Source: Candidatus Coproplasma stercoravium (GTDB lineage: Bacteria; Bacillota; Clostridia; Christensenellales; Borkfalkiaceae). Taken from it: a stretch of 64,000 nucleotides of DNA. The first letter of the stretch is position 1. Every line of letters starts with the position of its first letter. Both the position numbers and the translations under genes were made by a program. Below the pieces are notes generated by a model that worked only from the letters and a program-made list of their open reading frames with translations, was not told the origin of the DNA and made no database searches. Positions 8,268 to 18,703 of this stretch are shown in pieces. Location of the stretch: assembly GCA_018713165.1 (NCBI GenBank), contig DVFR01000021.1, forward strand, positions 20,300-84,299, read 5' to 3'.

Positions 8268-10124
8268 ATGGATAACAACACCGAAGAATTTGAAGGCGGT
8301 CAGGGCAAGAGCTCGATAAGCGCCGACCTCATACGCGGACACATAAACACCATCATTCTCCGCTCGCTGTACGATAGAGACAAGTACGGCTACGAGATAA
8401 TCAATGAAATAAACGAAAAGAGCCACGGGCAGTACACGCTTAAGCAGCCCACGCTTTACAGCGCCCTTAAAAGGCTGGAAAACCAGGGCTATATTCAGGC
8501 TTATTGGAAGAACGACGAAGTTTCGGCGGGCGGCAGACGAAAATATTTCCGCCTCACCGAAAGCGGGCGCGAAATAACCGAGCATAACCAGGCAGAATGG
8601 GAATATTCGAGGACTGTCATCGATAATCTCATCTCAGACCGCAACTTCGACTTCAACCAGCCCGCCCCCACGCCCGTCGACTTCAAAATTCTGAAACAGG
8701 CGACTTCGCGCGTACCCGTAATTCACGGCGAGGACGGCGAAGAACAAAAAGAAGAAAAACCCGACAAGACGGATGAGACAGGAATGCCCTCGGTTGAGGC
8801 ACGCACCTACACCGTATCGGAAGACGTTCAGACAATATATATCGACGACCCCACAAAGAAACCCGAGGAAAAACCTGCGGAAGAAAAAAAGGTCGACGAT
8901 ACCCCCGCCGTCACTTATACCGCCGAAACGGAAAAGCCGCTTACATACTCCGAACAGCTCTTTGAAAGCGGAATGACCGCGAGCGCGCAGCCAGCAAGCG
9001 GCAATGCCGACACTGCGCCCGCGACACAGGAGCCTGCGCCGACGCAGGTACAGGAACCCGTGCAGCAGCCTAATCCGCAGGTTATGAATAACAGCGAGCC
9101 TGCGCACGAATACATTGCACAGCCCGCCGAAACGCAGCAGACGACTTACAGCGAGCACACGGAAAGTTATAACGAAAGCTACGACGTCCGCCGCGGGGAA
9201 CATGCGGGTCAGCAAGACAATTATGCACGGCAAAGCCCCTACTCCGACGAAGAAATTGACGCCGAGAGAGCGAGATACACTTCACAACTCGGCCGCTCGG
9301 CCGAAGAAGAGAGCCGCAGACGCGCACACGAAAACTACCTCAAGCTCATCTCTGGCGACGACGATAAAAAGCGCAGCAAGCCAGAGGATACCGAGCAGAA
9401 TACCGACAGACTTATTTATAACGCGCGCCCCGAACAGGAACGCGACTACAAGAATCTGATAGATAAACTCTTCGACAGTACTCTCAAAAATACCGAACCT
9501 GCGCCCGTACAGCAACCTGTTTACGCACAGCCACAGCCGCAGGTTACGCCCCAGCCAGCCGAACCCGTATTTGAACAGGTGCAGGCGCCCGCGCAGGAAG
9601 AACAGGTAAGACATCCGGTGAGATACGGCGGCTATCTCGACGCAAGCAAAAAAGCGGCTTCCGACGGACTTAAAATAAGCACGTCCGACGAAGCTTTCGC
9701 CGCAGGCGCGGCACGGCAGACGACGTATAACAAGGGCGCAACGCTCTTTAAGTGCTCGCTGATTATCGGCGTGATAATGCTGTTGGAATTTACGCTCACA
9801 CTCCTGTTTATGGACGAGCTGAACGTTTCGATAGCCTACCCCATCATCATACTTGCGCTCGGCGTTGCAACCGTGCTCGTATGCGGAATACTCTTCGGCG
9901 CGCGCTACGGCAACCATATTCGCAAGCCGACGAGCCTCAGATACGTCTCAACGGCGTGCATTATAACCGTTCTTCTGATTATCATAATATTCATCTTTGC
10001 GTTTATTTTAAGTACCGACTGGTCGTCGACTACCGAAGTGCTCTCGCACGTGGTTATACCATGCATAATAGCGTTGAATATTCCGATATTCACTTTAAGC
10101 TTTTATCTGTTTACCAAAAATTAA
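8268..10124 (+). CDS. Membrane-anchored PadR-family transcriptional regulator
   Basis: A 618-residue protein of three parts. Residues about 15-110 form a PadR winged-helix domain (ILRSLYDRDKYGYEI, LYSALKRLENQGYI, GGRRKYFRLTESG). Residues about 115-490 are a low-complexity, Pro/Gln/Glu-rich, probably disordered linker. Residues about 493-618 hold four predicted membrane helices (about 495-515, 521-545, 562-582, 593-613). The DNA-binding head would therefore stay at the inner membrane face. Ordinary PadR proteins have about 110-190 residues. GGGAG precedes the ATG, and the flavodoxin gene follows after 16 bp. The sensed signal is unknown. Confidence 0.85.
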   Translation: MDNNTEEFEGGQGKSSISADLIRGHINTIILRSLYDRDKYGYEIINEINEKSHGQYTLKQPTLYSALKRLENQGYIQAYWKNDEVSAGGRRKYFRLTESGREITEHNQAEWEYSRTVIDNLISDRNFDFNQPAPTPVDFKILKQATSRVPVIHGEDGEEQKEEKPDKTDETGMPSVEARTYTVSEDVQTIYIDDPTKKPEEKPAEEKKVDDTPAVTYTAETEKPLTYSEQLFESGMTASAQPASGNADTAPATQEPAPTQVQEPVQQPNPQVMNNSEPAHEYIAQPAETQQTTYSEHTESYNESYDVRRGEHAGQQDNYARQSPYSDEEIDAERARYTSQLGRSAEEESRRRAHENYLKLISGDDDKKRSKPEDTEQNTDRLIYNARPEQERDYKNLIDKLFDSTLKNTEPAPVQQPVYAQPQPQVTPQPAEPVFEQVQAPAQEEQVRHPVRYGGYLDASKKAASDGLKISTSDEAFAAGAARQTTYNKGATLFKCSLIIGVIMLLEFTLTLLFMDELNVSIAYPIIILALGVATVLVCGILFGARYGNHIRKPTSLRYVSTACIITVLLIIIIFIFAFILSTDWSSTTEVLSHVVIPCIIALNIPIFTLSFYLFTKN

Positions 10125-10140
10125 AATAACGGAGCGCGCA

Positions 10141-10617
10141 ATGAAACTTCTTGCAGTAGTAAGGTCAACTCATATGGGAAACACGATGCAGATAGCCGAG
10201 GCTATGGCGGAAGTTGCTCCCCTCACCATCGCCGATTTCGACGACATTGGGAAATACAATCTGTCGCAGTACGACGCCGTCGGGTTCGGCGGCGGAATAA
10301 ATGCGGGCAGCCACGACCCGAAACTTATAAAGTTCGTCGAAAAGCTCCCCGCCGCACCTAAGTATTCGTTTGTATTCTCCACGAGCGCCACGGGCAAATA
10401 CCAAAAATATAACAAAAAACTTATCTCCCTGCTCGAACAAAAGGGCAGCAAAGTTTTGGGCTCGTTCGGTTGCAAAGGCCTGTGCAAGTTCTTTATATTC
10501 GCGCTTGCGGGCGGCATAAACAAGGGCAGACCAAACATAGACGACTTCGACGCGGCGCAGAGCTTTATCGAAGATGTGATGAAAGACCTCGAAAAAGAAA
10601 AATCGGCAAACAAATAA
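10141..10617 (+). CDS. Flavodoxin-domain protein
   Basis: A 158-residue protein starting MKLLAVVRSTHMGNTMQIAEA. The early loop STHMGNT fits the FMN-phosphate site (T/S-x-x-G-x-T) of flavodoxin-like folds, and GFGGGINAGSHD fits the second FMN loop. It is probably a cytoplasmic electron carrier or flavin-dependent partner. It lies 16 bp after the membrane PadR gene with its own GGAG ribosome site, so co-transcription is likely. The redox partner is not evident. Confidence 0.8.
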   Translation: MKLLAVVRSTHMGNTMQIAEAMAEVAPLTIADFDDIGKYNLSQYDAVGFGGGINAGSHDPKLIKFVEKLPAAPKYSFVFSTSATGKYQKYNKKLISLLEQKGSKVLGSFGCKGLCKFFIFALAGGINKGRPNIDDFDAAQSFIEDVMKDLEKEKSANK

Positions 10618-10720
10618 TTATAATGCAGCGTCGCGGAAAATTTCCGCGCCGCTTTTGCAGTCGTTTTCGTTGCCGTAACGATACAAAAATATAACTGTAG
10701 ATACATATAATTTCAATAAA

Positions 10721-10746
10721 AATGCGGAGGCGTTTGCCTCCGCATT
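10721..10746. terminator. Bidirectional terminator between flavodoxin and rny
   Basis: An 11-bp stem (AATGCGGAGGC, GTTT loop) is flanked by A-rich DNA on the left and a T-run on the right, so it can serve both convergent genes. Confidence 0.8.
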
Positions 10747-10775
10747 TTTTCCGCCATATGGCGCTGTTTGCTTTT

Positions 10776-12401
10776 TTATTTTGCGTATTCGACGCTTCTG
10801 AACTCGCGTATAACGTTTACCTTAATCTGTCCGGGATATTCGAGTTCCGATTCTATCTTCTTTGCGATATCCTTTGCAAGGAAGAGCGCCTGGGCGTCGT
10901 CAATCTGTTCGGGCTTTACCATAACGCGTATTTCCCTGCCCGCCTGGATTGCGTAGCTCTTGTCTACGCCGCTGAAGCTTGAGGCAATCTCTTCAAGCTT
11001 TTCAAGGCGCTTGACGTAGTTTGTGCCCGTCTCCCTTCTTGCGCCCGGTCTTGCGCCCGAAATCGCGTCGGCGGCAGCCACGAGCACAGCCTCAACCGTT
11101 TTAGGCTCCACGTCGCCGTGGTGCGCCTCAATCGCGTTTACGATGTTAGCATTCTCTTTATACTTCTTCGCAAGGTCGGCGCCGAGCCTTATGTGGGTGC
11201 CTTCCTGTTCGTGGTCGACTGCTTTGCCTATATCGTGCAGAAGTCCCGCGCGCTTTGCAAAGTTTACGTCGAGCCCGAGCTCCTGCGCCATAAGACCTGC
11301 AAGGAGCGCAACTTCTATGGAATGCTGATATACGTTCTGCCCGTAACTCGTCCTGTATTTGAGCCTGCCGATAAGTTTTATGAGCTCGGGGTGAAGCCCG
11401 AATATTCCGACTTCGAACATGGCGGCTTCGCCAGCCTGCTTAATCTCGTTGTCGAGTTCCTTTTTAACCTTTTCGACAGTCTCCTCTATGCGTGCGGGAT
11501 GGATTCTGCCGTCGGCAATCAGTCTTTCAAGGGCAAGCCTTGCAACTTCCCTTCTCATAGGGTCGAACCCCGAGAGAATTACGACTTCGGGAGTATCGTC
11601 GATGATAAACTCGATGCCCGTAGCATTTTCGAGGGCGCGGATATTTCTGCCCTCCCTGCCTATTATCCTCGCCTTCATATCGTCGCTGGGAAGGGAAACC
11701 GTGGAAACGGTGACCTCCGACGTATGGTCTGCCGCGCAGCGCTGAATGGCTAGCGTGATAATCTTCTTCGCCTCGTTTGTCGCCTCTTCCTTTGCAGTCT
11801 GCTCGATGTTGCGCACCTGCAGCGCGACGTCGTGGCGCGTTTCGTCGAGAATCTCGTTGGAGAGGAGCGTTTTAGCCTCTTCCTTGGTGAGCTGAGCCAC
11901 CTTTTCGAGTTCCTGAATCATCAGCTCGTGCTGGTGATTGATTTTGTCCTGCGTCTTTTTGATTTCCTGCTCTTTGTTGGCAAGTTCCTTCTTCTGCTGT
12001 TCGAGCGCGTCGCTCTTTTTGGTTAAGGAATCTTCCCTCTTGTCGAGGTTGTCCTCCCTTTGGGTTAAACGCTGTTCCTGCTTTGCAAGTTCAGCCTTTT
12101 TCTCCTTGCTTTCGCGTTCAAAGTCGTTTCTTAATTTAAGTTCCTGTTCCTTTGCCTCTAAAATGGCTTCCTTTTTTAGCGCTTTGCATTCAGCCTGAGC
12201 TTCGGCAACCATCTTCTGCGCCCTTTCAGACGCTTCGCCGAGTTCTTTATTTGCCTGGTCGACTTTCTTTTTGTGATTGAAGAAAAGCACGAATCCGGCT
12301 ATCGCAGCCGCAATAGCCAATACGGCAACAACTATTGCAACTATCATGCCTATTGTTTCGCCGCTTGCAAGAAACAGGGAGCTTATGCCGAGTAGATACA
12401 T
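10776..12401 (-). CDS. rny: Ribonuclease Y
   Basis: A 541-residue membrane-anchored endoribonuclease that initiates mRNA decay. Order: N-terminal membrane helix (about 10-36, [22 protein letters not shown]), a long charged coiled coil, a KH domain ([13 protein letters not shown]), and an HD domain with the metal motif in [12 protein letters not shown]. The ATG at 12401 has a perfect AGGAGG six bases upstream; the open frame to 12524 is a leader artefact. It is monocistronic, with its own promoter and terminator, and has a structured leader. Confidence 0.96.
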   Translation of the reverse strand: MYLLGISSLFLASGETIGMIVAIVVAVLAIAAAIAGFVLFFNHKKKVDQANKELGEASERAQKMVAEAQAECKALKKEAILEAKEQELKLRNDFERESKEKKAELAKQEQRLTQREDNLDKREDSLTKKSDALEQQKKELANKEQEIKKTQDKINHQHELMIQELEKVAQLTKEEAKTLLSNEILDETRHDVALQVRNIEQTAKEEATNEAKKIITLAIQRCAADHTSEVTVSTVSLPSDDMKARIIGREGRNIRALENATGIEFIIDDTPEVVILSGFDPMRREVARLALERLIADGRIHPARIEETVEKVKKELDNEIKQAGEAAMFEVGIFGLHPELIKLIGRLKYRTSYGQNVYQHSIEVALLAGLMAQELGLDVNFAKRAGLLHDIGKAVDHEQEGTHIRLGADLAKKYKENANIVNAIEAHHGDVEPKTVEAVLVAAADAISGARPGARRETGTNYVKRLEKLEEIASSFSGVDKSYAIQAGREIRVMVKPEQIDDAQALFLAKDIAKKIESELEYPGQIKVNVIREFRSVEYAK

Positions 12402-12441
12402 GTAAGCCTCCTGATTATTTTGTAAATATATACGACCCCAC

Positions 12442-12476
12442 AAAACGCCTGCGTAAAAGAAGCGTTTTAACGCAGG
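12442..12476 (-). promoter_or_regulatory. Possible pseudoknot in the rny 5' leader
   Basis: In the rny leader (minus strand) CCTGCGT can pair with ACGCAGG, while AAAACGC in that loop can pair with GCGTTTT just outside it, sharing one G. This is the geometry of an H-type pseudoknot or of two competing hairpins. It ends about 40 nt before the start codon. Function is not shown. Confidence 0.35.
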
Positions 12477-12495
12477 GTAAGTAATATCCTTATTA

Positions 12496-12524
12496 ATTTT
12501 ACAACATATTCGCAGTAAAGTCAA
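12496..12524 (-). promoter_or_regulatory. rny promoter
   Basis: TTGACT (12524-12519), 17 bp, TAAAAT (12501-12496) on the minus strand, giving a leader of about 90 nt. Confidence 0.75.
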
Positions 12525-12565
12525 CGGATAGCAGTTTTTTTGTTAAAATACTTTAAAATTGCATT

Positions 12566-12595
12566 AAAAAAGGGCGGTTAAGGCCGCCCTTTTTT
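12566..12595 (-). terminator. Terminator of the ftsK-nadE operon
   Basis: An AAAAAAGGGCGG / CCGCCCTTTTTT hairpin with a 6-nt loop lies just after the nadE stop. A-run and T-run make it symmetric. Confidence 0.8.
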
Positions 12596-12609
12596 ATATT
12601 CTGTAACTC

Positions 12610-14529
12610 TCAGTCCGAAATTTCCGAAAGCCATAACGAGACCGAAGCGTCGGAAGGCATCCGCCAGTCGCCGCGCGGCGAGAGAGTTACGGTACCAACC
12701 TTTACGCCGTCGGGTATGCACGAACGTTTGAACTGCTGCGAGAAAAATCTCTTATAAAAGTTTTTGAGCCACTTGTCTATGACTTCTTCCGAAAAGTCGT
12801 CTTTAAAGGTTTTACGCGCGACATAGCGCACCTTTTCGGGCGAAAAGCCCCAGCGCACCGCGTAATACAGGAAAAAGTCGTGCAAAACGTAGGGGCCGAC
12901 TATATCCTCGGTCTTTTGCGCGATATTGCCCGCTTTGTCGGGAGGCAGCAGTTCGGGGCTTATCTCGGTGGATAAAATGACTTCCAGCGTCTTTTGCGCC
13001 TTGCCGCCAAGCCTTTCCGCCTCGAACTTTATAAGGTGCTTTACGAGCGTTTTGGGCACGCCCGAATTTACGGCATACATAGACATATGGTCGCCGTTGT
13101 AGGTCGCCCAGCCAAGCGCGAGTTCGCTCAAATCGCCCGTGCCGATAACCAGCCCTCCCGTCTTGTTCGCCGTATCCATGAGAATCATGGTGCGCATGCG
13201 CGCCTGCGAATTTTCGTAAGTGACGTCGAGCACTTTCGGGTCGTGCCCGATATCTTCGAAGTGCTTTAAAACGCTGCCCGTAATATCGACGGTTTTAAGC
13301 GTTACGCCGAGCGCCGACGAAAGCTCTTTGGAGCTGTTGAACGTCTTGCCCGTGGTACCGAAACCGGGCATGGTAATGGCTATTATATCTGTGAGCTCTT
13401 TGCCGAGCTTTTTGAACGCACGGCAGGTGACGAGCAACGCCAGCGCCGAATCAAGTCCGCCCGAAATGCCTATGACCGCCGTCTTTGCATTCGTATGTTT
13501 AAGGCGCTTTACAAGCCCCATCATCTGCAAATTCAAAATAAGTTCGGTGCGCTCTGAAAGGCGCGTTCCTTCTTTTGGCACGAAGGGATACTTTGCAAAA
13601 GTCCTGTTCGTATCACCGTTGCATTTGCACACGTTTACAGGTATAAACACGGCATTGTTGTCATTATATCCTTCGTAAAAGGCGCTTGCGCACCTCTTCC
13701 TCTCGTTATCGAGTTTATCGACGTCGATATCCGCAAACAAAAGACCGTTCTCAAACAGTTTGCTCTCGGCGAGCACAGAGCCGTTTTCACAGATAAGATT
13801 GTGACCTGCAAATACCATGTCGGTAGTGCTTTCGCCGTCGCCCGCGTCGCAGTAAACATAGCCGCAGATAAGCTTTGCCGACTGCATTTTAACGAGGTTT
13901 CTTCTGTATTCCGCCTTGCCCGCAATCTCATCGCTGCACGAAAGATTTACTATTATATTCGCTCCCGCGAGCGCCTGTTTTACAGAAGGCGAATCGGGCA
14001 CCCACAAATCTTCGCATATCTCGGCGGATACCGTGAGATGCGGCATCTTCCTATCGTAAAATACGACGTCTCCCGTAAAATAGACTACTTTGCCGCCCCG
14101 CCACTCGGCATGATTCCTGCCAACCTTTTCGCCGGGACAAAAGTGCCGCTGTTCATAAAATTCCCCGTAGTTGGGTAAATGTTTTTTTGGGATAAATGCC
14201 TCTATCCCGCCCCCGTTGAACGCAACAGCACAGTTATAAAGCCTGCCGTATACCTCCACGGGAGCGCCAACAAAGATAAGCGGACCTTCGGGCAAGTTTT
14301 TGGCAAGGTATTCTATGGCGTCAGCGGCGGCGTCTATGAGGGCGCGCTGGTTGAAAAGGTCGCCGCAGGTATAGCCCGTTATGCAAAGTTCGGGAAACAC
14401 GATTACCTGCGCACCCTTTTCAGCCGCCTCTTTCGCGGCGGAAAGTATGTTTTTTACGTTGAAGTCAACATCGCCCACCCTTATTTCGGGAGTGGCGGCG
14501 CATACCCTCACGAAGCCGTATTTATTCAC
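12610..14529 (-). CDS. nadE: Glutamine-dependent NAD+ synthetase
   Basis: A 639-residue two-domain enzyme. The N-terminal nitrilase-type glutaminase has the Glu-Lys-Cys triad: E47 in FPELC, K116 in PKKHLPNY and C172 in AEICEDLW. The C-terminal synthetase has the P-loop [11 protein letters not shown] (about 354-364). It amidates nicotinic-acid adenine dinucleotide with glutamine-derived ammonia. The GTG start overlaps the recA stop by 4 bp (GTGA), so it ends the ftsK-rimO-pgsA-cinA-recA-nadE operon. Both active sites look intact. Confidence 0.96.
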   Translation of the reverse strand: MNKYGFVRVCAATPEIRVGDVDFNVKNILSAAKEAAEKGAQVIVFPELCITGYTCGDLFNQRALIDAAADAIEYLAKNLPEGPLIFVGAPVEVYGRLYNCAVAFNGGGIEAFIPKKHLPNYGEFYEQRHFCPGEKVGRNHAEWRGGKVVYFTGDVVFYDRKMPHLTVSAEICEDLWVPDSPSVKQALAGANIIVNLSCSDEIAGKAEYRRNLVKMQSAKLICGYVYCDAGDGESTTDMVFAGHNLICENGSVLAESKLFENGLLFADIDVDKLDNERKRCASAFYEGYNDNNAVFIPVNVCKCNGDTNRTFAKYPFVPKEGTRLSERTELILNLQMMGLVKRLKHTNAKTAVIGISGGLDSALALLVTCRAFKKLGKELTDIIAITMPGFGTTGKTFNSSKELSSALGVTLKTVDITGSVLKHFEDIGHDPKVLDVTYENSQARMRTMILMDTANKTGGLVIGTGDLSELALGWATYNGDHMSMYAVNSGVPKTLVKHLIKFEAERLGGKAQKTLEVILSTEISPELLPPDKAGNIAQKTEDIVGPYVLHDFFLYYAVRWGFSPEKVRYVARKTFKDDFSEEVIDKWLKNFYKRFFSQQFKRSCIPDGVKVGTVTLSPRGDWRMPSDASVSLWLSEISD

Positions 14530-15533
14530 GCCTTTTTCTCCTGAATGAGTTTATATTCCTGCCTGATTGCCGCTTCGATTTCGTCCCTTACTTCGGGATT
14601 GGCTACGAGGTATTCCCTCATCTTCTCTCTGCCTTGGGCAACCTTGTCGTCCTTGTAGCTGAACCATGCGCCGCTCTTTTTGAGCACGCCGAATTCTACG
14701 CCGAGGTCGATAAGGCAGCCCTCCTGCGAGATTCCCTTGCCATAAATTATGTCGAATTCAGCAACCCTGAACGGGGGCGCAACCTTATTTTTAACGACCT
14801 TGCACTTCGCCCTGTTGCCTATAATGCCGTCGCCGTCTTTGAGGGTATCCGACTTGCGGATATCCAGCCTGAGCGACGCAAAGTATTTGAGCGCCTTGCC
14901 GCCCGGGGTGGTTTCGGGGTTGCCGAACATAACGCCCACCTTTTCGCGAAGCTGGTTTATGAATATTACGCAGGTTTTGGAACGGCTGGTTATCGCCGTG
15001 AGCTTTCTCAGCGCCTGCGACATGAGCCTTGCAAGCAGACCCACGTGCGTATCGCCCATATCGCCCTCTATCTCCGCCTTCGGCGTGAGCGCCGCAACGG
15101 AGTCCACGACGATTACGTCGACCGCGCTCGAACGAACGAGCGACTCGCATATATCGAGCGCCTGCTCGCCCGTGTCGGGCTGGGAGATATAGAGCTCGTC
15201 GATATTTACGCCGAGGTTTGCGGCATAAACGGCGTCGAGAGCGTGCTCGGCGTCGATAAACGCGGCTATGCCGCCGCGCTTCTGCGCTTCGGCGATTATG
15301 TGCAGTGCGACGGTGGTTTTACCGGAAGATTCGGGGCCGTAAATCTCCATTATTCTGCCGCGGGGCACGCCGCCCACGCCGAGCGCCAAGTCGAGCGAGA
15401 GGCAACCCGTGGGAATAACTTCGAGGTCGGTGTTTACCGTGGCGTCGCCGAGCTTCATTATTGCGCCCTTGCCGTACTGCTTTTCAATCATTGCAACGGT
15501 AGAGTTCAGAGCTTTGAGTTTTTCTTCGTTCAT
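14526..15533 (-). CDS. recA: Recombinase A
   Basis: A 335-residue RecA with Walker A GPESSGKT (66-73), Walker [11 protein letters not shown] and the L2-region motif [17 protein letters not shown]. It forms filaments on single-stranded DNA and triggers LexA cleavage. The frame extends to 15560, but the ATG at 15533 has AGGAG six bases upstream and begins NEEKLKAL as usual. It lies 26 bp after the cinA-like gene. No LexA box was identified nearby. Confidence 0.98.
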   Translation of the reverse strand: MNEEKLKALNSTVAMIEKQYGKGAIMKLGDATVNTDLEVIPTGCLSLDLALGVGGVPRGRIMEIYGPESSGKTTVALHIIAEAQKRGGIAAFIDAEHALDAVYAANLGVNIDELYISQPDTGEQALDICESLVRSSAVDVIVVDSVAALTPKAEIEGDMGDTHVGLLARLMSQALRKLTAITSRSKTCVIFINQLREKVGVMFGNPETTPGGKALKYFASLRLDIRKSDTLKDGDGIIGNRAKCKVVKNKVAPPFRVAEFDIIYGKGISQEGCLIDLGVEFGVLKKSGAWFSYKDDKVAQGREKMREYLVANPEVRDEIEAAIRQEYKLIQEKKA

Positions 15534-15559
15534 TATGTTCTCCTGAAAAGGTTTTTTCA

Positions 15560-16633
15560 CTATTTGATATGTTTATAAACGAGGAACAGCGCGTAGTTTA
15601 TCGCCGTCTCGGTTATCGTTTTTCTGTCACCCGTAAAGTTGTATTTATACACGGTTGCTCCGTCTTTGAGCCCGACTGCTATATAGCACAGGCCTACGGG
15701 CTTTGAGGTATTGTCTGACCTAGGCCCGGCAATCCCCGTGGTCGCAACCGATACGTCGCAGTGCCCCTGCGCAATCAGCCCGTCCGCCATCTGGTAAGCT
15801 GTTTCCGCAGATACGGCGCCGGTCGATTTTATCGTCATTTCGTCGACGCCGAGCCTTGCTATCTTCGCCTCGTTGGAATAGGTATTCAGCCCCTCGAAAT
15901 AAACTTCGCTTATCCCCGGTACTTCCACAAGGCGCTGCCCTACCCCGCCGCCCGTGAACGACTCCGCACAGGAAATTTTCATTCTGCGCAGCTTTAAGAG
16001 CTGATAGAGCCTCTGCGCGAGCGTTATGTCTTCGAGCGCGTATACATATTTATCGAGCGCGGAAACGAAGGTGCGCACAACCTCGTCCACCATCATCTTC
16101 GGGTCGCTCTCCGAATACACAATCTCTATCGTACAGTCGCCGTAACTGTCGTAAATGTTACATTCAAGCGCGGGGTTAATCTTCTTCGCGCTCTCCGCCG
16201 CCTTTAAAATTTCCGCGGGTGGCGCGCCCACCGTTTTTACGTACGCCCTTCCGAACTTTTTTCCGTGCTTTTCGCTTATATAACGGGCAAAACGGTTGCA
16301 GTCGGCGGCGTTCCCGCCGTCGGAAAAATATAAAAATACCGTGCGCGTCCCGTTATCGAGCGTCTCCGCCATATCAAACGCCGAGCCGTAGAGCGGCTGC
16401 AAAAAGTCCCTCAGCGTTTCGCGCATCGAACGGGGGCAGTATATCAGAGTGTTGTCGTAACTCTCGCGGCACTCTTTGAGCTGCGCGACGATATCGCGCG
16501 GACTGTCGTACGCGATGACGGCAATTTTATCGAAATACAGCCCCTCCGTGGCAAACGCGCGCACGCAGGGCGCATATTCGGCCGAATCGGGGCACAGTTT
16601 TTTATTTTTTAAAACAACGAGACAATTTCTCAT
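15560..16633 (-). CDS. cinA: CinA-family protein with NMN amidohydrolase (PncC) domain and degenerate N-terminus
   Basis: 357 residues. The C-terminal half (about 200-357) is a clear PncC domain with [10 protein letters not shown] (221-230) and the [10 protein letters not shown] loop; it deamidates nicotinamide mononucleotide. The N-terminal half occupies the place of the COG1058 pyrophosphatase domain, but I cannot see that domain's usual GTELL and GGDGPT-type motifs. The protein is about 50 residues shorter than typical CinA. Position before recA is the classical cinA-recA order. The ribosome site is weak. Confidence 0.85.
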   Translation of the reverse strand: MRNCLVVLKNKKLCPDSAEYAPCVRAFATEGLYFDKIAVIAYDSPRDIVAQLKECRESYDNTLIYCPRSMRETLRDFLQPLYGSAFDMAETLDNGTRTVFLYFSDGGNAADCNRFARYISEKHGKKFGRAYVKTVGAPPAEILKAAESAKKINPALECNIYDSYGDCTIEIVYSESDPKMMVDEVVRTFVSALDKYVYALEDITLAQRLYQLLKLRRMKISCAESFTGGGVGQRLVEVPGISEVYFEGLNTYSNEAKIARLGVDEMTIKSTGAVSAETAYQMADGLIAQGHCDVSVATTGIAGPRSDNTSKPVGLCYIAVGLKDGATVYKYNFTGDRKTITETAINYALFLVYKHIK

Positions 16634-16643
16634 TTTTCATGCG

Positions 16644-17369
16644 CTATTTTTTTAATACGTCGATATTTTTAACTATATAATTTATTCCCGAAAGCACCGT
16701 TAGAACTATGGCGGCGGCGAACAGAACGAGGCCGATATAGTTTATGACCTGCGCCGCGGTGTAAAACGCCTGCGAATAGTTGGCCATCATAAGCTCGGTA
16801 ATGCCCGCGCTTATCAGAAGAACGACAATCGATGCGTCCTGGAATACCGTTTTATACTTGCCGAACATATCGGCGGCGATAACTTTGCCCGCATCGGCGG
16901 CAACCATGCGGAAGCCGCTGATTATTATCTCCCTTGCTAAAATGAGCGCGACGCCGCAACCCGCAACAATGAGCGCCCAGCTGCCCGTAAACAACGTGAA
17001 CATGCCCGACATGGTGAGCATGAGGATAAACGCCGTTGCAACGAGCACTTTGTCTGCAATCGGGTCGAGGAACTTGCCGAGGTTGGTTACAAGATGGTAT
17101 CTGCGCGCAATTTTCCCGTCGAAAAGGTCGGTGAGCGACGCGACGGCAAACACGACGAGCGCAACGAAAAAGTGACCCGTGAACTGCAGATAGAAAAAGA
17201 GCGCAAACACGGGAATGAGCACCATCCGGCTTATCGTGAGTTTGTTGGGCAGGTTCATGATTCCCTTACCCTTCGCAAATTTATAAAATTTATCGTCTTT
17301 AAAGCTCTCGTCCTCCGCCGCGCCTTCGGCAACTTCGCCTTCGCGCTCGTTTACGGGTTCTTCGTTCAT
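16644..17369 (-). CDS. pgsA: CDP-diacylglycerol-glycerol-3-phosphate 3-phosphatidyltransferase
   Basis: A 241-residue integral membrane enzyme that makes phosphatidylglycerol phosphate. The CDP-alcohol phosphotransferase signature is visible as DLFDGKIARR followed by GKFLDPIADK, giving the D-G-A-R and G-D-D residues. Five or so hydrophobic helices are present. An unusual acidic N-terminal extension of about 35 residues (rich in E and D) precedes the first helix. The ATG overlaps the rimO stop in an ATGA. Confidence 0.93.
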   Translation of the reverse strand: MNEEPVNEREGEVAEGAAEDESFKDDKFYKFAKGKGIMNLPNKLTISRMVLIPVFALFFYLQFTGHFFVALVVFAVASLTDLFDGKIARRYHLVTNLGKFLDPIADKVLVATAFILMLTMSGMFTLFTGSWALIVAGCGVALILAREIIISGFRMVAADAGKVIAADMFGKYKTVFQDASIVVLLISAGITELMMANYSQAFYTAAQVINYIGLVLFAAAIVLTVLSGINYIVKNIDVLKK

Positions 17370-18703
17370 TCTGCGTAGTCCTCCGTTCTGCCGTATAAAT
17401 TATAGTTGTCGCAATCCTCTATAATAACGTCGTAATATTTGCCCTGTTCGGCAAAGGCGGCGTTAAAATATACGTTTCCGTCGATATCGGGCGCCGAAAA
17501 ATATGCCCTGCCGTAAAAGCAACCGTTCTCTTCGCTGATGCCGTCGCAGAGCACCTTTAACGTTTTGCCCACGTGCGAGTGCATTTTTTTGAGAGAAACG
17601 CTCTTTTGTATGGCGTACATATTTTTTACCCGCCTGTTTTTTACCGCGGCGGCGATCTGACCCTTTATCTTGTATGCAGGAGTGTCCTCCTCCCGCGAGT
17701 AGGCAAAAAAACCGCAGTTATCAAGCTCGGCCTGTTTTAAAAATTCGCCGAGAGCCGCGCTCTCCTCCTCCGTTTCGGTGGGGAATCCGCAGATAAAGGT
17801 CGAGCGGATTGCAACGCCCGGAATCTCTTTTCTCAGCTTTGCGATAAGGTCGAGGTACGACTGCCTCGTCCCGCGCCTGTTCATCATTTTAAGAATGCGG
17901 TCTTCGCTGTGCTGGAAGGGAATATCGAGATATTTTATTATCTTTTTGTTGTCGCGTATCTCCGAAATGAGCGTGTCGTCTATCATCTCGGGATAGCAGT
18001 ACAGCAATCTTACACTATTAATGTTGTCAAGCGCTGTCAACTTTTGCAAAATTTCACAAAGTTTTTTTTCGCCGTACAGGTCAATGCCGTAGCGCGTGAC
18101 GTCCTGTGCGACGAGAATTAGCTCGGCTACTTCACCAAGCCCTTCAGCCTCTTTAACAAGCTCCTCCATGGGATAGCTGAAATACGCGCCGCGTATTTTG
18201 GGAATGAGGCAGTATGTGCAGCGGTTGTTGCAGCCGTCGGCAATTTTAAGATAGGCGTAGTGCAGAGGCGTCGTTACGACCCTGTCGCATATGAGCGGGT
18301 TTTTGCCTTCGCCCACCATATTGCACCTGCCATCTTCATATGCGCGCGAGAGCGCGTCGAAAAACACGTCGTAGTCGTAAGTGCCGAGAAAGACGTCCGC
18401 CTCGGTGAGCTCTTCATAAATATCGCCGATAAATTTTTGTGGCAGACAGCCCGTTACGACAATTTTTTCAAGCCCGCCCTGCTCTTTATAGGAGGCGCAT
18501 TCGATAATCGTTTCGATAGCCTCCTTCCGGGAAGCTTCGAGAAAGGAGCAGGTGTTTATGATAAGCACCTGCGCCTCCTCTATGTCGTTTGTTATCGCGC
18601 AGCCGCGCGCCTTAATCTGCGCGAGCAGCTTTTCGGCGTCTACCCTGTTTTTATCGCATCCGAGCGAGATAAGCCCGAACTTCTTCTGCGTAAAATCAGT
18701 CAT
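17366..18703 (-). CDS. rimO: Ribosomal protein uS12 methylthiotransferase RimO
   Basis: A 445-residue radical-SAM enzyme that methylthiolates an aspartate of uS12. The N-terminal UPF0004 domain has three cluster cysteines (SLGCDKN, NTCSF, VTGCLP), the radical-SAM motif is CNNRCTYC, and a C-terminal TRAM domain follows. I prefer the ATG at 18703 (GGTGA upstream) over the GTG at 18712. It overlaps the end of ftsK by 8 bp and the start of pgsA by 4 bp. RimO is favoured over MiaB by the LGCDKN and NRCTYC motif forms. Confidence 0.93.
   Translation of the reverse strand: MTDFTQKKFGLISLGCDKNRVDAEKLLAQIKARGCAITNDIEEAQVLIINTCSFLEASRKEAIETIIECASYKEQGGLEKIVVTGCLPQKFIGDIYEELTEADVFLGTYDYDVFFDALSRAYEDGRCNMVGEGKNPLICDRVVTTPLHYAYLKIADGCNNRCTYCLIPKIRGAYFSYPMEELVKEAEGLGEVAELILVAQDVTRYGIDLYGEKKLCEILQKLTALDNINSVRLLYCYPEMIDDTLISEIRDNKKIIKYLDIPFQHSEDRILKMMNRRGTRQSYLDLIAKLRKEIPGVAIRSTFICGFPTETEEESAALGEFLKQAELDNCGFFAYSREEDTPAYKIKGQIAAAVKNRRVKNMYAIQKSVSLKKMHSHVGKTLKVLCDGISEENGCFYGRAYFSAPDIDGNVYFNAAFAEQGKYYDVIIEDCDNYNLYGRTEDYAE

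Noticed and set aside
8634..9917. Long antisense frames (about 200 codons) inside the membrane PadR gene
   Set aside because: They are by-products of the biased Pro/Gln/Glu codons of the linker and have no start signals or recognisable domains.
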